This document shows, piece by piece, positions 5,475 through 7,547 of a DNA stretch of 7,547 nucleotides (positions within the stretch are counted from its first letter, which is position 1; the number at the start of each line of letters is the position of its first letter). This stretch comes from JAOAJF01 sp046295675 (GTDB taxonomy: Archaea; Micrarchaeota; Micrarchaeia; Anstonellales; Anstonellaceae), in contig JBKBMW010000037.1 of NCBI GenBank assembly GCA_046295675.1, positions 1-7,547 on the forward strand, read 5' to 3'. Under the pieces are notes generated by a model that did not search any database, was not told the DNA's origin, and saw only the letters and a program-made list of their open reading frames with translations. The position numbers and the translations under genes were made by a program.

Positions 5475-6242
5475 ATGGAAAAATTTTATTTGATTGGGCT
5501 TGGAATAAAAGGTGAAAAAAGCCTTACCCTTGAAGCTATTGAAATATTAAAAAAAACAAAAAAAATATTTTTGGAGAGTTATACTAATTATCTTGAAAAA
5601 GGAATAAAGAAAAAAATTGAAAAAGTAATAAAAAAGAAAATTTTTATACTTAAAAGAGAAGAAGTTGAAAATGAAAAAATAATTTTAGAAGAATTGAAAA
5701 AAAACCAAGTTGCATTATTAGTTTCTGGAGATCCATTGATTGCAACTACACATTTATCATTAGTTTTATCTGCTAAAAAGATAGGAAGCGAAGTTGAGAT
5801 TATTTTTAATTCTTCAATTTTAAACGCTGCCATTGGTTTATCTGGTTTACAAGCATATAAATTTGGAAAAATTTGTACTATTCCATATTGGAGAGAAAAA
5901 TATAGCCCAACTTCTTTTTTAGACGTAATAGAAGCAAATCAAAGCATTGGAGCACATACAATTTGTTTGCTTGATTTGGATACAAAGCTTGGCCCAATGA
6001 GTATAAAAAAAGCATTTGAAATAATTTTTAAAGCCCAAGAGGTTGCAGCAAAAAAAATAATTGATGAAAACACAAAAATAATTGTTCTTTCTGCGCTAGG
6101 AACTAAAAGACAAAAAATTTTTGCTGGTAAAATAAAAGAATTAAAGAAGGACTTAAAAGGCCCAAACACTATTATAATTCCTTCCAAAATGCATTTTTTG
6201 GAAGAAGAGTATTTTCAAAAAATACAAAAAATTCAAAAATAA
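5475..6242 (+). CDS. dph5: Diphthine synthase (diphthamide biosynthesis methyltransferase Dph5/DphB)
   Basis: This enzyme uses S-adenosylmethionine to methylate the modified histidine of elongation factor 2 on the way to diphthamide. It has the class III (tetrapyrrole methylase) fold. The 255 residues are of family length, with FYLIGLGIKG (4-13), ESYT (34-37), the SAM-binding loop VSGDPLIATTH (83-93), FNSSILNAAIGLSGLQAYKFG (111-131, usually beginning HNAS), LLDLD (165-169) and PSKMHFLEEEY (236-246; usually PGKLHFVEAEY). The in-frame ATG at 5460 would add five residues, but family members begin near MEKFYLIGLG, and a leaderless start at 5475 fits the TATA element at 5441-5452; hence 5475. It is unusually Lys-rich around 28-66. 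T-rich sequence follows the stop. Its substrate is a translation factor, which fits the translation theme of the neighbourhood. Confidence 0.95.
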   Translation: MEKFYLIGLGIKGEKSLTLEAIEILKKTKKIFLESYTNYLEKGIKKKIEKVIKKKIFILKREEVENEKIILEELKKNQVALLVSGDPLIATTHLSLVLSAKKIGSEVEIIFNSSILNAAIGLSGLQAYKFGKICTIPYWREKYSPTSFLDVIEANQSIGAHTICLLDLDTKLGPMSIKKAFEIIFKAQEVAAKKIIDENTKIIVLSALGTKRQKIFAGKIKELKKDLKGPNTIIIPSKMHFLEEEYFQKIQKIQK

Positions 6243-6298
6243 TTTTTGTATTAGTAGTTTATCCTATTTTTCTTTTGTTCTTTTCTATTTTTTCTTTT
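6243..6298 (+). terminator. Run of T-tracts downstream of dph5
   Basis: After the dph5 TAA the plus strand carries repeated tracts (TTTTT, ATTTTTCTTTT, TTCTTTTC, ATTTTTTCTTTT), the usual sign of U-dependent termination in archaea. The same bases encode the Lys-rich C-terminus of the small minus-strand gene at 6259-6411, so the pattern has a second explanation. Confidence 0.4.
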
Positions 6299-6411
6299 AG
6301 GTCAGATGAGATTTTTTTCCAGTCGTTGGAGGTAGCTTCTTTTTTGCTTAAATAGACTAAAATAGCACAGATGATAATTCCAAGGATCAGTAAAAGAATT
6401 TTGATATCCAT
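6259..6411 (-). CDS. 50-residue single-pass membrane microprotein
   Basis: A complete small frame on the minus strand from ATG 6411 to TAA 6261-6259. The protein has a hydrophobic segment at residues 3-21 (starting MDIKILLLILGIIICAILVY) and then a hydrophilic, Lys-rich amphipathic part with SKKEATSNDWKKISSDLKE (22-40) and a basic end KIEKNKRKIG. This ordered layout of anchor then charged helix is unlike random AT-rich sequence, and codon use (ATC, GAC, ACC, TCC) is varied rather than A-only. No SD precedes the ATG. An A/T element about 24-28 nt upstream would suit a leaderless transcript, as for the nearby nreA. It fills an otherwise empty gap between dph5 and mvk. I recognise no family. A Lys-rich C-terminus might lie in the cytoplasm, giving an N-out anchor. 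Moderately confident that it is a gene. Confidence 0.55.
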   Translation of the reverse strand: MDIKILLLILGIIICAILVYLSKKEATSNDWKKISSDLKEKIEKNKRKIG

Positions 6412-6430
6412 AATAAAAAAATGATAAAAG

Positions 6431-6447
6431 AATTAAAAAACTTAATT
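6431..6447. promoter_or_regulatory. Inverted A/T repeat between divergent microprotein and mvk starts
   Basis: AATTAA-AAAAC-TTAATT is an inverted repeat with 6-bp arms. Its centre (6439) is 28 nt from ATG 6411 and 23 nt from ATG 6462. The position matches that of the palindromic element between nreA and dph5. It is a candidate bidirectional TATA site; simple A/T richness could also produce it by chance. Confidence 0.35.
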
Positions 6448-6461
6448 GAAAAAGGAAAGAT

Positions 6462-7382
6462 ATGAAGTTTTTAATAAAATGTCCTGCTAAAATAATTTTG
6501 TTTGGAGAGCATTTTGTAGTATACAAACAAAAAGGTATAGCTGCTGCAATAAAACCCTACAATGAAATTGAATTTGAATTTAAAAAATCTTCTTTTCCTT
6601 CTTTTGAATATTATTCAAATATTAAAAAGCATTCTTTTAAAATAAATAAAGAGAATAAAATTTCAAAACATTTTTTATCAGATTTATACAAATTTTTTTT
6701 AGAAAAATACCCGCAATTAAAAAATTTTAAAATAAAAATGAGAATAAAAAAAATTTGGAAATTAAAAGGAGTTGGGAATTCATCTACATTATCTGCTTCA
6801 TTTGCTTTGGCTGTAGAAAAATTTTTAAAAAATAAACCAACAGCAAAAAAAATTTTTCAATATGCACAAGTAGGAGATAGTTTTGCCCATAAAAGACCTT
6901 CTGGAATTGATGCTGCTGCTATAGTCTATGGGGGATTGATAGATTTTTCAAAAATAAGTAAACCAAAAAAAATTAAATTTAAAAAAATAAATAAATTGAA
7001 ATTTTTATTAATTGACACAAGTTTTAAAGATAAAACTTTTTCTTCTACATTGAAACAAATTGAAAAATTTGCATCTGCGAATGGACAAAGGAATATAAAA
7101 AAATATCAGGAGATTTATAAAAAAGCAAAAAGAGCATTAACTAAAGGAGATATAAAAAATTTGACAGATATGATGAAACAAAACCAAAAGCTTTTAGAGG
7201 AAGGCAGGGTAAGCACAAAAAGAATAGATATGATTAAAAAAATTTTAAAAAGAGAAGGTGTTGAAGGAGTAAAAATAACTGGGGCTGGAGGAAAAGGTGG
7301 GTGTGTGATTGCTCTATTAAGAATTAATAGAATTAAAAAAGTTCAAAAAAAAATTAAAAAAACTTGGTTTTCCTTCTTATGA
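6462..7382 (+). CDS. mvk: Mevalonate kinase (GHMP family), C-terminus broken by a frame change
   Basis: It phosphorylates mevalonate with ATP in the pathway to isoprenoid membrane lipids. Landmarks: CPAKIILFGEHFVVYKQKG (7-25), the ATP-binding loop GVGNSSTL (103-110), RPSGIDAAAIVYGG (145-158) with the presumed catalytic D150, and the third GHMP motif KITGAGGKGGCVIALL (271-286). ATG 6462 has AGGA (6453-6456) as a weak SD, or is leaderless from the A/T element at 6431-6447. The frame ends at TGA 7380-7382 after 306 residues, the last six (TWFSFL) being unlike the family. In the +1 frame, from CTT at 7363, the sequence continues LGFPSYEFELSENGIIEENN to TAA 7423-7425, which looks like the proper C-terminal strand of the fold. 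The break falls at A9 (7345-7353) and A7 (7356-7362) runs: sequencing error, real mutation or slippage. All catalytic motifs precede it, so activity may survive. Confidence 0.92.
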   Translation: MKFLIKCPAKIILFGEHFVVYKQKGIAAAIKPYNEIEFEFKKSSFPSFEYYSNIKKHSFKINKENKISKHFLSDLYKFFLEKYPQLKNFKIKMRIKKIWKLKGVGNSSTLSASFALAVEKFLKNKPTAKKIFQYAQVGDSFAHKRPSGIDAAAIVYGGLIDFSKISKPKKIKFKKINKLKFLLIDTSFKDKTFSSTLKQIEKFASANGQRNIKKYQEIYKKAKRALTKGDIKNLTDMMKQNQKLLEEGRVSTKRIDMIKKILKREGVEGVKITGAGGKGGCVIALLRINRIKKVQKKIKKTWFSFL

Positions 7383-7425
7383 ATTTGAATTATCTGAAAA
7401 TGGGATAATAGAAGAAAATAATTAA
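7363..7425 (+). other. Out-of-frame C-terminal continuation of mevalonate kinase
   Basis: Twenty codons plus a stop in the frame +1 to the mvk frame: LGFPSYEFELSENGIIEENN. The pattern 'Leu-Gly-aromatic/Pro, then alternating strand EFEL, then ENGI' is what archaeal mevalonate kinases carry at the end. Removing one A from either nearby run joins it to the upstream frame. No start codon or SD suggests an independent gene. Confidence 0.7.
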
Positions 7426-7440
7426 CCCCTTAAGATTTAA

Positions 7441-7547
7441 TTATTCCTCCCTAATAACCACAATAGGAAGAACCATTGCATTAAATTCTTCCATTGCAAC
7501 CTGTAGTGGGGTTTGATTTGGTTTAACATTTATTAATGGGGGCGCAC
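7441..7547 (-). CDS. rpoK: Probable RNA polymerase subunit Rpo6 (RpoK), C-terminal fragment
   Basis: The minus strand is open from the right edge to TAA 7443-7441. The 34 visible residues begin APPLINV (the partial codon before them ends in GT, compatible with Gly), continue TPLQVAMEEFNAMVLPIVVI and end REE. Archaeal Rpo6 ends in the same way: G-A-P-x-L-I, a Thr/Asp-Pro hinge, then I-A-x-E-E-x...-x-P-I-x-I-x-R. Rpo6 is the omega/RPB6 counterpart that stabilises the polymerase core. In many euryarchaea rpoK lies in a cluster that also contains mevalonate kinase, which supports the call. Here the two genes are convergent, with 15 nt between rpoK's stop and the end of the restored mvk frame. With only the C-terminus visible the identification is good but not certain. 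Confidence 0.72.
   Translation of the reverse strand, partial: APPLINVKPNQTPLQVAMEEFNAMVLPIVVIREE

Noticed and set aside
5588..6187. Minus-strand frames opposite dph5 (5588-5833 and 5939-6187)
   Set aside because: Phe/Ile/Ser-rich antisense translations of a Lys-rich gene with full-length family match.
6302..6526. 74-codon minus-strand frame overlapping the mvk start and the microprotein
   Set aside because: It overlaps conserved mvk N-terminal codons; the 50-residue frame at 6259-6411 in another frame has a more protein-like layout.
1..7547. CRISPR array, tRNA or rRNA gene, insertion sequence, prophage
   Set aside because: No spaced direct repeats, no cloverleaf or rRNA motif, no transposase or terminal repeats were found by reading; the A-runs are simple composition.

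Overview
The window is an AT-rich stretch of an archaeal chromosome. The genes that fix the domain are the RNA polymerase stalk subunit Rpo7 (RpoE'), an Spt4 C-terminal half, an eS26-like ribosomal protein, diphthine synthase (Dph5), an NreA-type DNA repair protein with a PCNA-binding tail, mevalonate kinase, and the tail of what looks like Rpo6 (RpoK). Short intergenic distances, small proteins and very A-rich, Lys-rich coding suggest a reduced genome of the DPANN type (Woesearchaeota/Pacearchaeota/Nanoarchaeota-like). That placement is an inference, not a demonstration.

Layout. (1) 1-343, minus: the N-terminal 114 residues of an unrecognised protein that runs off the left edge, perhaps with a RelE-like C-terminal fold. 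(2) 344-561: divergent control region with a TATA box and Shine-Dalgarno (SD) site for the next operon. (3) 562-1987, plus: rpoE'(rpo7) - spt4 - eS26-like - DUF1805, a compact information-processing operon, with a possible internal promoter before DUF1805. (4) 2007-4144, minus: a LemA-HtpX pair (membrane scaffold and M48 protease) preceded by an orphan single-pass, Lys/Thr/Pro-rich membrane-anchored protein with its own promoter. (5) 4218-5423, minus: nreA, divergent from (6) 5475-6242, plus: dph5. (7) 6259-6411, minus: a 50-residue membrane microprotein, divergent from (8) 6462-7382/7425, plus: mevalonate kinase, whose C-terminal tail continues in the +1 frame after poly-A runs. (9) 7441-7547, minus: 3' end of a probable rpoK.

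The genes fall into transcription (Rpo7, Spt4, Rpo6), translation (eS26-like, Dph5, which acts on elongation factor 2), membrane protein quality control (LemA/HtpX), DNA repair (NreA) and isoprenoid lipid precursor synthesis (mevalonate kinase). Two start modes coexist. The operon genes and lemA/htpX carry GGTGA-like SD sites. nreA, dph5, the microprotein and probably mvk look leaderless and are arranged as two divergent pairs around an A/T palindrome.

The most notable points are an Spt4 homologue that has lost all four zinc-binding cysteines, two divergent start-to-start spacers of almost identical length (52 and 51 nt) with a symmetric A/T element near the middle, the mevalonate kinase frame break, and two unrecognised membrane proteins.
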